Below, in pieces: positions 46,344-56,703 of a stretch of 64,000 nucleotides of DNA (its first letter is position 1; each line of letters opens with the position of its first letter). Origin of the DNA: Oscheius dolichura (Eukaryota > Nematoda > Chromadorea > Rhabditida > Rhabditidae); NCBI GenBank assembly GCA_932521035.1, contig OW051492.1, positions 9,610,001-9,674,000 of the forward strand. The letters run 5' to 3'. Below the pieces are notes generated by a model. That model ran no database searches. It was not told the origin of the DNA and worked only from the letters and a program-made list of their open reading frames with translations. Position numbers and translations under genes: made by a program.

Positions 46344-46641
46344 GCGCTTCTTTCTTCTTCCAGTTTGTATTGCAGTTTGAGCTAAAATAAGGATGGTACA
46401 ATAATTAGTCACTTCGTTTACGGAGTTGATTTTCTTCTTTTCCAATCCTGAACTTCTCAACCAAAAAAATTGGGTCCAGTTTGTAGATTGAACGATAACC
46501 TGAAAACAGTTATCGGGGAAGTATTAAATACTTCAACTAACCGCTATCAATCTTACTCTCCATTTTTGATTTTCTTGGGCATCCTCCATTTTCCATAGTC
46601 CTTCATAGCCCGTAAAAACCTGAAAGAAAAGAAACAAAACG
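46344..46641. other. short gap between genes A and B
   Basis: Holds the 3' flank of gene A. No other gene seen. Confidence 0.4.
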
Positions 46642-46706
46642 TTTCGCTCCTTATCACGACGCAAAAAGAAAAGAAAATAAAAACTGTTGGTGGAGCTCAT
46701 CAGGTG
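46642..46706 (+). promoter_or_regulatory. duplicated leader of tandem gene B
   Basis: Near-identical to 43906-43971, ending at the ATG 46707. Identity continues 17 bases into the coding region (both proteins begin MSNSNDT) and then stops abruptly. Confidence 0.6.
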
Positions 46707-47780
46707 ATGTCCAACAGTAATGATACCAATATAACGAAGGGTAACGTAAATCCTATTTAACTATTTGCAGAATGAGCTTGCTGAAGAAAAAAGCCTTATG
46801 GAAGACGAATCTGAAACAGAAGAAATTAACGTAAGTTTAACAGCCCTCCGCAATTATTTTTAGAATTCAAATGAAAAAGAGGAAACTCCAAACCTTGCTA
46901 ACTCGCAAAGTGGAAAATCTAAAGATAAACAAAAAAGTGTACCAAATGAAGAAGACGTGAGTTACAACCAGAACTTATCAAAAAAACAAATTTTAGACTA
47001 CAGATGATGAAGGAATCATCATTACTCGGAAGAAGAATAGTAAAGCTAACACTTTACCTACAGAAGATGATGATGAAGATACTTTACACACTCCGAATGT
47101 AGATTTTTACCCAGCCTAAAATAAAGACACAATTATAGAATAAAAGGAAGAAGAACATAAGAAAAAACACAGCAAAGCCATTTTATAAAATTTCTAGTAT
47201 TGGTCTATCGTCCCGTTTTCAAAATGATTCCACTGAAAAACAATTTTCTGAAACAATAGATAATGCTTTAAAAGCTAGAAAAAACAAGAACGATTGGATA
47301 TTATTCAAAGCCTCAGAAGTGAGTTGCAATTTTCCCTCCGTTATATACTCATCATATCATTTTCAGGGAAGAATGGATGTAAAACAATTAGCACCTATAA
47401 TGTCTCACGTTTGGAAAAATGAAAAGAACATTTTGCTGATTTCAGTGGGCATAGACAGTATCATAGCAATTTCATCCAAAATTGAACTGTCTCATTTCGC
47501 CACTGCAAATATATTTTTTGAAAAAGGTAGTACTCCTGACGGGTAAGTTAGCTTCCAAAAACTACCAACCGACTGCCTTTTCAGAAATCGACCGCTCATA
47601 TCTCAAGCGTTAGTCATAGGTACTAAAGAAGACTTTTCTGCAAGAGCTGCTAGAATAGGAAAAGAAAGTTTCGAAGAAAGGTTTGATATTATAATCACAC
47701 AACTGAAACAAATCCTAATGGAAGAAAATGGAGTAGAAGTCAATACGTATGAATTTCATAATGTCAATAACAATGAGTGA
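46707..47780 (+). CDS. tandem gene B: acidic N-terminus, unidentified C-terminal domain
   Basis: Begins MSNSNDTNITKGN, then acidic exons NELAEEKSLMEDESETEEIN, NSNEKEETPNLANSQSGKSK and TTDDEGIIITRKKNSKANTL (with EDDDED). A basic exon (NKRKKNIRKNTAKPFYKIS) and a conserved-looking globular part follow: NDWILFKASEGRMDVKQLAP, NILLISVGIDSIIAISSKIE, RPLISQALVIGTKEDFSARA. It ends EFHNVNNNE at 47780. All joins keep phase 0 or 1. The alternating acidic and basic exons resemble nuclear or chromatin proteins. No domain is recognised. Confidence 0.65.
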
Positions 47781-48546
47781 CACTATTCTAAAACATTTTC
47801 TAGAAATGTTTCTTTTCATAAGTTAATTTATGATATTTATGTTAAATTTTTAATACGTATAAAAAGGTGAATATTTTTCCATCTTTTTTCTTCTTGGTAT
47901 TCGAACCAATCCAATTTATCGATTTAGTCGCTCTTTTGGCATGTTGCCCCAGTTCCGATAGTGTTACCGACGATGCAGTATGACTTTTGATGGTCCATCA
48001 CTTTCAATAACACCTATATTGCCGAGAACAGTAACTGCTCAACAAGCCTCTTCCTCCGACAAGGAAAACGTTTTGTTTACGAGTGAGGAGAAAGAAAACA
48101 AGAGAAATCCAAAGCCAAAAAAGAGAGGCAAGTTGTGGGGCCAATAACACGCGGTTATACGGTTACATTGAGCCGTCGAACCGCGGTTACATCGACATGC
48201 GTAATCCGCCCGTTACGACTGCCCAAGGGAAATAAGGAGCACTTTTGCCCGAGAATTTGGAAACGGTTAGTAGTCCTGAATGTTTTATTAATTTGACAGG
48301 TATATCAGGTCTGGCAAAATATAAAAACATAACCAGGTACAATTACAGTTTAAAACCGGGGGTAAAATCAGGAAAAAAAATATTATACATGAAACTTAGA
48401 AATAAGTTTTTTTAACAGAGGTTAAAATAATAAAACGGCTCTTGAAGAGCAAAATAGAAATAAGCAACTCAAGAAACGTGGATTAGAATTCCAAATTCTA
48501 TAATTATAACTGTACAGACCTAAACGGGGGTACGAGCATCTTAGCT
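47781..48546. other. region between gene B and CPEB, with a small open frame
   Basis: A 55-residue plus-strand frame at 47980-48147 starts MTFDGPSLSITPILPRTVTA and contains a KEN-like DKENVLF stretch and a Lys-rich end. Another frame just after it reads YGYIEPSNRGYIDMRNPPVT. They may be exons of one small gene whose ends I cannot place. The rest is AT-rich. Confidence 0.3.
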
Positions 48547-49894
48547 TCAGCCACGGTAACCTCCGTACTTGGGCATGGTACGAGTATTGTGACGACCCAG
48601 GGTCGGGTGATGCGGAACATAGTCGAGAATCTAAAAAAGAAGTGGTAGACTACAGTAACACGGAAGAAATACTTACTTTTGTCTGATCACCTTGACGAAC
48701 AGTGGGTCGATGGTGGTTATAAAGAGCAGCTTGATGGATGTAATCCCAGCATTTTGCGCAGTAGTACTGAAGGCAGTGATCAAAGCCACAGAAATACTGA
48801 GCCTGCTGTCCATTGCATCTTTGCCCAAAACAATTGTCACATAGTTGCTCTTTCATGAGATAAGGCTTGATCTCTACCTGAATAATAGCATTCATCTAGC
48901 AATTCAAAAAAACAATACCCGCTTCGAATTGTCCGGACTGTTGCTCAGATCTACGTGGCGCTGCTTCAAAGCAGCAGTATAACCCTTAGCACTAGCGAAA
49001 GTCACACGAGCACAACCTTTTGGATACTTGAGCTCGGGATCGGTGTCGATACCTACATATGCTATTGGTCCATAAAGCTGGTCCAAAGCGTTTGCAATTT
49101 CAACTAAACCAAGTCTACCAAATATTAGGTACGGCCTACCGGCTCTTGTAGGACGAGGCACGCCTCCAATAAAAACAGTAAGGCGGCTGTCCATCATATA
49201 GTCGGGATCAATCATATAGTCCGAATCGGCAAGCTTCCAAGGACGAATCTGTACAGGCTTGTCCCTCATTGTTTCCGTGGTAATAAAAAGCCAATAGCTG
49301 CAAACAAAATCACATCACACTATATCTATATTACTGCATACCTTTCCTGATCTTCAAAGCATTGATTAACGAGACGTTGAACGGAAGCTTCCTCTTCAAA
49401 AACCAGAAAGACATATCCAGCCATAGGACGCAATTGATCCGGTTTAGAGTCAAGACGACGAGGCCAGTCAATCATCACTTTTCCAAACTTCGAAAATATC
49501 GTGCTCACAGTAGCTGAATCTTCTGTTATAATTATACAGCAAAAATGCAAACATTCTTTCGTATCAATAGGCAATCCTCCAACAAAAACTTTGCGAGAAT
49601 ACATTTCCTCAGTAGCCGGCTTGAACAGCACGGAAGTAGGATCAGCAGGAGCGCAAGGAATGTTTCGACGAGATGAATACTCTTTGTACTTCAAAACTCG
49701 AGGATTGGCATCCTTTTGGAAGGCATGCTTCCGAAAAGTTTGAGGTACAGCTATAACCATATTTATGAGAAAAATAGCTTAAAATATATACCTCTGAAAG
49801 CATTGTTCATCGACGCCATCATAAAAGGATCTTGATAGTTGTCGAACGCCGAGGCAAATGAAATATTATACGGAGCAATTGGTTGAGGGCATCC
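48547..49894 (-). CDS. CPEB-family cytoplasmic polyadenylation element-binding protein
   Basis: Exons 49894-49792, 49750-49342, 49297-48919, 48877-48677 and 48630-48547 join in phase. RRM1 begins RKVFVGGLPID and includes FGKVMIDWPRRLDSKPDQLR and GYVFLVFEEEASVQRLVNQC. RRM2 has DSRLTVFIGGVPRPTRA and GPIAYVGIDTDPELKYPKG. The C-terminal ZZ zinc finger reads CDNCFGQRCNGQQAQYFCGF and HCLQYYCAKCWDYIHQA. This order is diagnostic of CPEB proteins, which bind U-rich 3' untranslated elements and control translation, in nematodes mainly in the germ line. The protein ends PKYGGYRG. Exons upstream of 49894 (the N-terminal part) were not identified. Confidence 0.95.
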
Positions 49895-50170
49895 CTAAAA
49901 ACAGTAACCACAAATGAAACACGACTCGCATAAGAAGATAGAATGGTCATCCCAGATAGGCAAACAGAAGAATATGTACCTGAAATCATTCTTTAGACTA
50001 TGTACAAAGCTTATCAAAGAAAATAAATGAGATATTCAACTTTAGGGATAAATTGAAATGAGTGACTAGACATTCAACTTATTTACTGACAAATTGAAAA
50101 AAAAAACAGGTAGAAAGTAGTGTAAATATTTTTAAAAAAACTCCTTCTACAATCAAAAAATCATTCATTT
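49895..50170. other. region between CPEB and the RG-rich gene
   Basis: AT-rich. Probably contains missing first exons of the minus-strand CPEB and of the plus-strand RG-rich gene. No exon could be fixed. Confidence 0.3.
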
Positions 50171-51375
50171 CAGCGATTTACTCCATATAAAGACGGCCGT
50201 CACTCGATGGATGGCTTTCAAGATCGCCGAGAAGGCTACGACGGCCGGCCGAAAGGAAATTGTGAGTTTCCCCCCAATTTTCAAGCTATTTTCCGGTTTA
50301 GATAATCGACAAAATAGTGAAAATGGTGGTTTCAATAGAAGAGAATCGTTTGATAATGAACGCGGACCAGGATGCGGTTCTCGTGATCCCCGACCGCGAT
50401 TCAACGGCCGAAATGATGGCTATCGGGGTGGTCACAATCGAGGAAATAATAATGGATATCGGAAAGAATTGGAGGAGATTTCAGAAGAAGAAAAGGTGTA
50501 TAGACTACCAAAAGGACTTGTCTTTGATTGTATTTGTATTTACTCTATTCTAACATATTAGTTTCATTGTGTAGTAATAAAGCGATATTTCTATTGATGT
50601 CAGTGGCATTTATTTAGCCATTACGTAGTGTTTATTACGTTTCGAAATACTTTAGAGCCTTTTCGAAAAGCTGGATAGGAAATCGAGCATTCAGAAATAT
50701 GTTCTAAACGCTGCTGTTGAAATGGAAATCGACTCGTATCTACAAGACCGACTCGTTCATGAGTATTGGACAACACCAGCGGAAAATTGGCTTGAATATT
50801 TTATGAGCCATGATAAATTTGAGAATATATTGGAAAATCAAAAGGATAACAAAGGTTAGGCCGGCATTCTTCTCAATAATAATCGGTAATTATGATATTG
50901 CAACCACTCATTTAGAGAGTGCTCTTTTCGTCTCGTTTTAATCACCATGCTGATTTAATAACTGTTTATCAGAGCTAATAGTTGGTTTTGCAGAACTTCT
51001 CGCCCGACTTACCATTCAGTTTGCTGAATTGTTCAATGACATGTTTTGCTGCTATTCAATGGGATTATTATTATTTACTACAATCTTAGTCAGTTATTTT
51101 CATTTTGACATTTATTTATGATTTTCTAACAGTGAACCCTATTATTGAACAAGTGAAGAAAATTTTTAATGACTCCGATCTTACATCCGGTGCTACATTT
51201 GGCAATTGGATATGGGATAAATTTGTTATTGCCGTGGCTATGAGAAACAGGGTACCACCGCCTGTGCCAACAGTTAATAATCCTCTTTTAAAATCATCGC
51301 CAGGTTTGCATTGTTAAATTTGTATTCACATTGCTTTTAGATAATGTTCTAATTCGTTTTGATGCCAATCAATAG
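50171..51375 (+). CDS. RG-rich protein, N-terminus unresolved
   Basis: Exons from 50180: RFTPYKDGRHSMDGFQDRRE, then NRQNSENGGFNRRESFDNER and an RGG-type stretch (RFNGRNDGYRGGHNRGNNNG). Then ELEEISEEEK spliced to SLFEKLDRKSSIQKYVLNAA (50656 on), EYWTTPAENWLEYFMSHDKF, LLARLTIQFAELFNDMFCCY, VNPIIEQVKKIFNDSDLTSG and KFVIAVAMRNRVPPPVPTV. It ends VLIRFDANQ at 51375. The first exon is missing. The RG region suggests RNA binding, perhaps a translation regulator, and its position beside CPEB is only suggestive. One intron donor (GTTAGG at 50856) is non-consensus. Confidence 0.6.
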
Positions 51376-51393
51376 GCTACAGGAGAGGAGCTC

Positions 51394-51888
51394 ATGCCAT
51401 TCATTTATACAGTAAGATAAATATATATTGTAGAAACTTCCATTTTAGAGCATTAAAAATCTTGAAATGCAAGTGCAAGAAGGACTAACAATATATGTTC
51501 CAGGATGGCATTGTTTCTTTGATCCTTACAAGGAGGTTTTGTTTTTAGTTGGCATATTCATAAAATGATTTTAGGGTGGCAGAAAAGCTCTGAATATTGG
51601 TATTATTGGTCCGAATGTACTTGTTGAGGGAGCTCCAAGGCCAAGACTTGCTCAGCAAGTTGATTTTATTTCAGCGTATGATGTCGCTAACAGAGTTAGT
51701 GATCTTTTCCGATCATGCATTAAATATTGTTGTTTTGGCTCGTTTTGATCTAGCAGTATTTGATTTCGACGATGATAAACAACTAACCGTAACCATCAAT
51801 TATATAAAAGCGGTATAAGAAATAATATGTTCACTTGTATTCTTATTTTTAGATAAACAAGTGGAACTCATTCTCTAATCTCGGTTGA
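51394..51888 (+). CDS. possible small gene after the RG-rich gene (tentative)
   Basis: Exons 51394-51411 (MPFIYT), 51449-51535 (SIKNLEMQVQEGLTIYVPGW), 51575-51616 (GGRKALNIGIIGPN), 51675-51812 (RMMSLTELVIFSDHALNIVV, DLAVFDFDDDKQLTVTINYI) and 51853-51888. All joins are in phase. An alternative path keeps VLVEGAPRPRLAQQVDFISA in frame. A further coding-looking frame, LISVEAEEVRGYRIELGIIV to about 52040, is one base out of phase. Either a second gene starts there or the frame is broken. No family recognised. Confidence 0.35.
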
Positions 51889-52201
51889 AGCAGAAGAAGT
51901 TCGAGGCTATCGAATTGAATTAGGAATTATAGTTACTGAAGCAGAAATCGTCCTGATAGCCAATATCGCTTGTGATGTGATCCAGCAGCAGCCGATCCTT
52001 GTTCGCCAGCTTATCAGTAAAGATCACGAATTTTTTGCGCATGTAGGTTTTTGTTGTACCCAGAAAATAACAATTTTAGGCACTATTTACTCGTATTCCA
52101 AAAATAAGGTCCGATGTGGAACGACGGAGAATCTTCGCGTTGCTGAATTATTTCTGCGCAAAAGTTTTCGAATTCAAACAACTGCTACAAACTGCTCCTA
52201 A

Positions 52202-52864
52202 TAACATCTTTTCAAAAAGAATGGCTTAGAGATATGGTTATTCCACTTCGAAGGACCGCTACAGCTTCGCCACAAAAACATTATTTCAGGTGTATTACAA
52301 AAATCAGTAAAAATGGCGAAGGAAAACACCCCCTTTGGACCATGTCTCTGAATTTCCCGGAGATTTTATGTTTCATAATTTCTAGTTGGAATTGTGAGTG
52401 ATCCCCCAGCGCCTTCTAATGTCATTTCATGAAAAGCACGGACGTTTTAAAAATGAGTCGGGAGCTGCCGCTTTTCGTTTTTGACCGACTAACATTTTCC
52501 AAATCCCACTACTTAGTAATATCGATTAGAAACTGCGGCGCCCAGGCCCGCATTCACTGTGGGTCGTCGTCATAACCATCACCACGAGATTCGCTACGAG
52601 AAGTCACGCGACTACCGGACTTACGACTTGAAAGAGCACAAGGACGACAGCCGCAGCGGCGAGCGCTACCTCCGCCACAGCCGGGAGGATTAGGACGATT
52701 TTTGCTCGGAGACGACTGAAGCCACGGAGAAGTTAAACGTGTTTTTATTCGAGTTGATCAGAGCCCACACCCCTTGAATTATTCAGCTTGAAATGTCACA
52801 CTTCAGTCCAGGTGAAAATGAGTATTGCCCATATTGACGGGAACTATTTTTCCCTTCCTCTACA
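52202..52864. other. intergenic with a possible short coding exon
   Basis: From the ATG at 52453 a frame reads MSRELPLFVFDRLTFSKSHY and stops near 52575. An overlapping frame reads FTVGRRHNHHHEIRYEKSRD, then YDLKEHKDDSRSGERYLRHS, and stops at 52693. The latter looks like a genuine histidine- and charge-rich C-terminus, but no splice path is clear. Confidence 0.3.
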
Positions 52865-54398
52865 ATGTGGATAGAATATGTCACTTCGTCTCCTTTAACG
52901 GCAGTAACCCAATTAGAGATCTTACTTGCATTAATTCTCAATGTTGTTCTTTTTTATATTGTCTACAAACATACTCCTCAGAAAATGAAAGCGTATCGTA
53001 TATTTTTATTGACCATGGCGGTATGTCCGTTCACCCTCAAAAGTTGGACGATCTTTTAGGGTGATCAATTGCTCATTGCCCATTGTGCAATAGGAGCTCT
53101 CCCAGAGTTTTTGTACCCGTTGCCTGCCCTACGACTCAACGGTTATTTTAGATACGTTGGTCCTACGTACGGAGGGCATCTTACTGTAATTCTTGTCATA
53201 GGTCAACTTGACGTATTCTGATTTTAGTTTGTACAGCAGACATTTTTGTATATTTTTAATGGATACATAGTTATGGAAGTTTCCCTTCACCGTCTTTTTA
53301 CCTTAAAATATCAAAAATTTCACATAAAACCGAGCATATATCTTCTTATCCACTTTATTATTGCAATTGGTGGTATTCTACTGGGTATAGTTGGAAGCAA
53401 ATATTTTCTACTAGACAATCAGGTAGGGAAAAGAAAAGAAAAAATACTGATCAGAAAAGAATTTTCGGCTAAAAGGTTTGCACAATCCTGTAGGACAGAA
53501 TATTCTCTATCAGATGATACCAAATACTTTTATCGGCTTTATTACCAGTTTTAATTTATGAAAAGAGAGATGTTTTTTCAACGAAATAAAGAAATCTACT
53601 TCGATCAAAAATGCATCCTTTTTTGAAGCTTAAATCTGTCGGCTGTAGAATTTATGTGGAAGATTTTGGTATTGTCTGATAGATAATTTTCTGCCCTACA
53701 AGATTTTGTTTATCCTTTTGCTGGAAATTCTTATCGGACAAAGGTACAAAGTTGTTTCGGCCGTCTAGTAGAATTTTATTTCGCCCATCTCTGGTTCTGG
53801 CTTTTTTGGGTTCTGAAAACCTAGAAGAAGTTCATCTTTTCAGGGTCTCATCGAATATGCCAGATTACACAACTATTCGGTTAACGCAATAGATTTCAAT
53901 AACGATGCGTTAATAATACCAAACATGGAGTCACAAATCAGTTTTGTTATCGGTTTGTTTCTTACCTTCAATTGAGAAATACAAAATTTAGGATTCGTGG
54001 TAGCTGTTGCAATATTTTCTGGTGCCTTATTGATCTATTTTTTCAGTTTATTAACCCACCGTCATACGAAAAGATATCTCTCTCGCTCTCAGTTCAGTTC
54101 TATTAATTATAAACAGCAGCAGAGATTGACGTGGCTACTCGTCGGGCAGGGCTCTATGCCATTATTGCTAGTTTTTGTTATTTGCCTCATTCTGCTAATC
54201 GGTTTGCCCGATCTATTGGAGAAAAAGGCAATTTCAAAGAATTTGTGGGAGTCGTGCCTAGCTGTTATTTCACTGTACCCGTTACTCGGCGCTCTTCTTA
54301 CCATCCTCCTTACTAAACCTTATTATGATGCGTTAAAATTAAAGCTCATATGGAGGCAATCGCGAAATAAAAGCGATGTACCAATAACAAAGTTTTGA
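52865..54398 (+). CDS. seven-transmembrane chemoreceptor-like GPCR (nematode serpentine receptor)
   Basis: Five exons: 52865-53020, 53060-53185, 53228-53422, 53844-53952 and 53992-54398. Membrane segments: LEILLALILNVVLFYIVYKH, LLIAHCAIGALPEFLYPLPA, GGHLTVILV continuing into FLYIFNGYIVMEVSLHRLF, IYLLIHFIIAIGGILLGIVG, FVVAVAIFSGALLIYFFSLL, LLVGQGSMPLLLVFVICLIL and SLYPLLGALLTILLTKPYY. The sixth segment preceded by QQQRLTWLLVGQ and the seventh ending KPYYDAL are typical of nematode Str/Srh/Sri-type receptors. Intron 3 contains an inverted-repeat insertion. Sensory, probably neuronal membrane. Confidence 0.85.
53478..53800. repeat. inverted-repeat insertion in chemoreceptor intron 3
   Basis: Arms ATCCTGTAGGACAGAATATT / CTATCAGATGATACCA (about 53480-53525) and TGGTATTGTCTGATAG / ATTTTCTGCCCTACAAGATT (about 53668-53707) are inverted copies. 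The outer part, 53690-53800, recurs inverted at 54888-55012 (TTGTAGGGCAGAAAATTATC; AACTACTAGACGGCCGAAAC-like core). Confidence 0.65.
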
Positions 54399-54797
54399 AG
54401 TTTCCTTGTAATTGCAGTGTGTCTAATAAAAATCTTAACTCACAGCACTTTAAATAAAATTATCACTTTATTTCTGCATTCTTATAAAAAATGAATATGA
54501 TCTAAACGCGAATACTTCAAATTTATGATATTAGATTAATCTGGAAAAAAATCTGGACTAAAATCCTTGAAAGGATACTGTGAATATTGTTTTTGCCTAG
54601 ACATGCGTCTGTAGTTCCCCAGTTGGGCTGTGCTATAGCCTATAGGGCGTTATTTTCGCCTTTCCGAAGGTCCCCCCTGTCTTGAGGGAAAAGATATAGA
54701 AAATAACTGACCAGAATGGGTGGACAGTTTATTGAAGTTGACTTTAATTGTTTCTATCCGTCTTTGTATTCGAAATTATTTTCTATTACTAATCAGA
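54399..54797. other. 3' flank of the chemoreceptor gene
   Basis: AATAAA signals near 54426 and 54452. No gene seen in the rest. Confidence 0.35.
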
Positions 54798-54870
54798 TTA
54801 TAGACATTTCGCCACGAGGTAGATGATTGCGCAGAAGCATACGGTAACCGAGATAGCAAACACTATTAAT
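54798..54870 (-). CDS. possible C-terminal membrane exon of a minus-strand gene
   Basis: After a TTTGTTCGCAG acceptor the frame reads LIVFAISVTVCFCAIIYLVA and KCL, then TAA. It is a good membrane helix with a stop. Upstream exons were not found; the copied repeat at 54888-55012 lies directly before it and may have replaced them. Confidence 0.3.
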
Positions 54871-54887
54871 CTGCGAACAAAAAAGTG

Positions 54888-55012
54888 AGAACCAGAGATG
54901 GGCGAAATACAATTCTACTAGACGGCCGAAACAACTTTGTACCTTTGTCCGATAAGAATTTCCAGCAAAAGGATAAACAAAATCTTGTAGGGCAGAAAAT
55001 TATCTAAAAGAA
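54888..55012. repeat. inverted copy of the chemoreceptor-intron repeat
   Basis: Reverse complement of 53690-53800 with few differences (AACCAGAGATGGGCGAAATA ... CAAAATCTTGTAGGGCAGAA). Confidence 0.7.
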
Positions 55013-55014
55013 GA

Positions 55015-55112
55015 CAGCCCCATTTACACGATTTTGACCCATTTGTCAGACTCCACCATCTTCTTTTACACGATTTTGACCCATTTGTTAGACTTCGCCG
55101 TCTTCTTTTGAT
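55015..55112. repeat. two tandem 45-base units flanked by CAGCCCCAT inverted ends
   Basis: Two units of TTTACACGATTTTGACCCAT and a following ~25 bases, bounded by CAGCCCCAT at 55016 and ATGGGGCTG at about 55102. A minimal inverted-repeat element with an internal tandem duplication. Confidence 0.65.
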
Positions 55113-55263
55113 GGGGCTGTGGAGTCTTTCATTTTTTTAAAACAGTAACAAAGATCTTTCCCCGACTATTCCTCCTCCCCAGGCTGCAGTAATCTCTGAT
55201 TCCTTGTTTCTTGTCCATTTGAAATCCGTCTAACCGAACAAGTGGCCGCTTTCTGGCTTCCAG

Positions 55264-55419
55264 CCACCCAGGGAGGAAGTAGATTTTGCAAAAGCTGCCT
55301 GGCAATGCGGAACGAAAATGGTGTTTAATGACAATTGGGGAACAACAGAAGCCGCCGAAGATGATCCAGTTTATCCTGTCACCGATTCCTGCACCAATCG
55401 ACAATGCCGAATAAAATGA
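55264..55419 (+). CDS. C-terminal exon of an unidentified protein
   Basis: After GGCTTCCAG the frame reads PPREEVDFAKAAWQCGTKMV, FNDNWGTTEAAEDDPVYPVT and DSCTNRQCRIK, then TGA, directly followed by AATAAA-like ATAAAATG. Cysteine pairs suggest an extracellular protein. Upstream exons not identified. Confidence 0.35.
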   Translation, partial: PPREEVDFAKAAWQCGTKMVFNDNWGTTEAAEDDPVYPVTDSCTNRQCRIK

Positions 55420-56159
55420 TCCACCGGGGGATCAGGTATTTACCCAGATCCACCAGGAGGATCAGAACATAAATCATACATTTCAAGAATTTTAACAGTT
55501 TTTTTTCTCAACGGGGGACTTCTGAGGGAAATATTCCGCTGGGGGAGAACTGGCTACAGTAATCTTCCCCGACTTTAGAAGAGGCCTGAAGATGAAATTT
55601 TCATCAAGCGCAGCCCGGTTCCTATTGGATATTCAAAGATCAGCGATATGCGGTTGAAAGTATAGTAAAATTGGGCTAAATTGCATCACTTCTGCTCAAT
55701 TTTTAAACATTGAAGCTGAGTTACTTCAAATAAAATATAGGAAAATAGAGAAAATAAGAAAAAAATAAAGCAAAAAAAATCTGGGAGAACTTTCCCCAAT
55801 TAATCCAAAGCCTAACCTTTACCCTGTTGAGCCATGCGGTCAGTTGAGTCGGGCTGTTTATTTTGGATGGAAAATCCACAAAACGCTTGACCTGCCGAGA
55901 TTTTACGGGTTTGGTGTCAAAAACGACGAGCTCAGCTGTTGAAAACGGATTCTATATATTTTTTAATTCTCTGCCGAATGATGTACTTCGCTAAGCCGGA
56001 ACGCGTCGCTTCTTGAAGAAATTTCCTTGTGAGACCACCTTTTGGTGGCGCCTGCTATCAAACCGGCTGAATTCATCGCTATCCCGACGGACTTCCGCCA
56101 TGGATCCCGCCATGAATAACGTCACTAAAAATCTTTTGCGCTCTAAACCATTAAACCAC
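55420..56159. other. intergenic with repeat debris
   Basis: Contains GGATCAGG/GATCCACC short repeats near 55420-55460 and one lone arm of hairpin family H (CTGCCGAGATTTTACGGGTT, 55892). No gene seen. Confidence 0.4.
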
Positions 56160-56273
56160 ACGGATACCGTTTGCTACAATCCTGGTCCGATGTGTGATCA
56201 AAGAGGACAGTGGAACGATGTTAACTGCGCCGATATGTCAGACTTTTTTGTCTGCAAAGCACCGAGATTATAA
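56160..56273 (+). pseudogene. orphan C-terminal exon of a calcium-type C-type lectin
   Basis: Reads DTVCYNPGPMCDQRGQWNDV and NCADMSDFFVCKAPRL, then TAA. It closely matches the last exon of the lectin at 57476-57589 (GTWNDVPCTDPFDYFVCKAP). WND is the calcium-binding triplet. No upstream lectin exons are seen, so this is probably a remnant. Confidence 0.65.
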
Positions 56274-56703
56274 TGAACGAATAAAATGTTATTCTACCAG
56301 CTTATTCCGTCTGTAGCAGCCAACTTCTCCCAATTATTGTGAAAAACAGCCGAAATCTGGTTAGATTCATTAAAATTTTTGAAATAAGAAATAGGAAAAC
56401 AATAAGAATATCGCGGCTCGCCCAAGCCAAACCGGGTTTTGTGGTTTTCGATCTCCCGCCGTTTTTACTCTTTCCGCCTGGAGAAATCAGTTTTCTCGAG
56501 CCGAAATCTAAATTTTGTGCGGCTCTGGTTAAAACAAAATGACGTGATGGATATCATTGAGGAATTTCGTTAGCCGACGTCTAGCTGCTAAACAGGAACC
56601 TACGAGAGAGAGAAGGTCGACGCTGTGGCGAAGGATGGCTTTGTGATCGACCAATCTGCCCTGAATGCAGCCATTATTTCTTCTTGTTCAACATTTTCCT
56701 CCA

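Noticed and set aside
51675-51812. Frame break in the small gene at 51.4 kb
   Set aside because: A 58-base intron (51617-51674) joins the exons in phase, so no frameshift is needed at that point.
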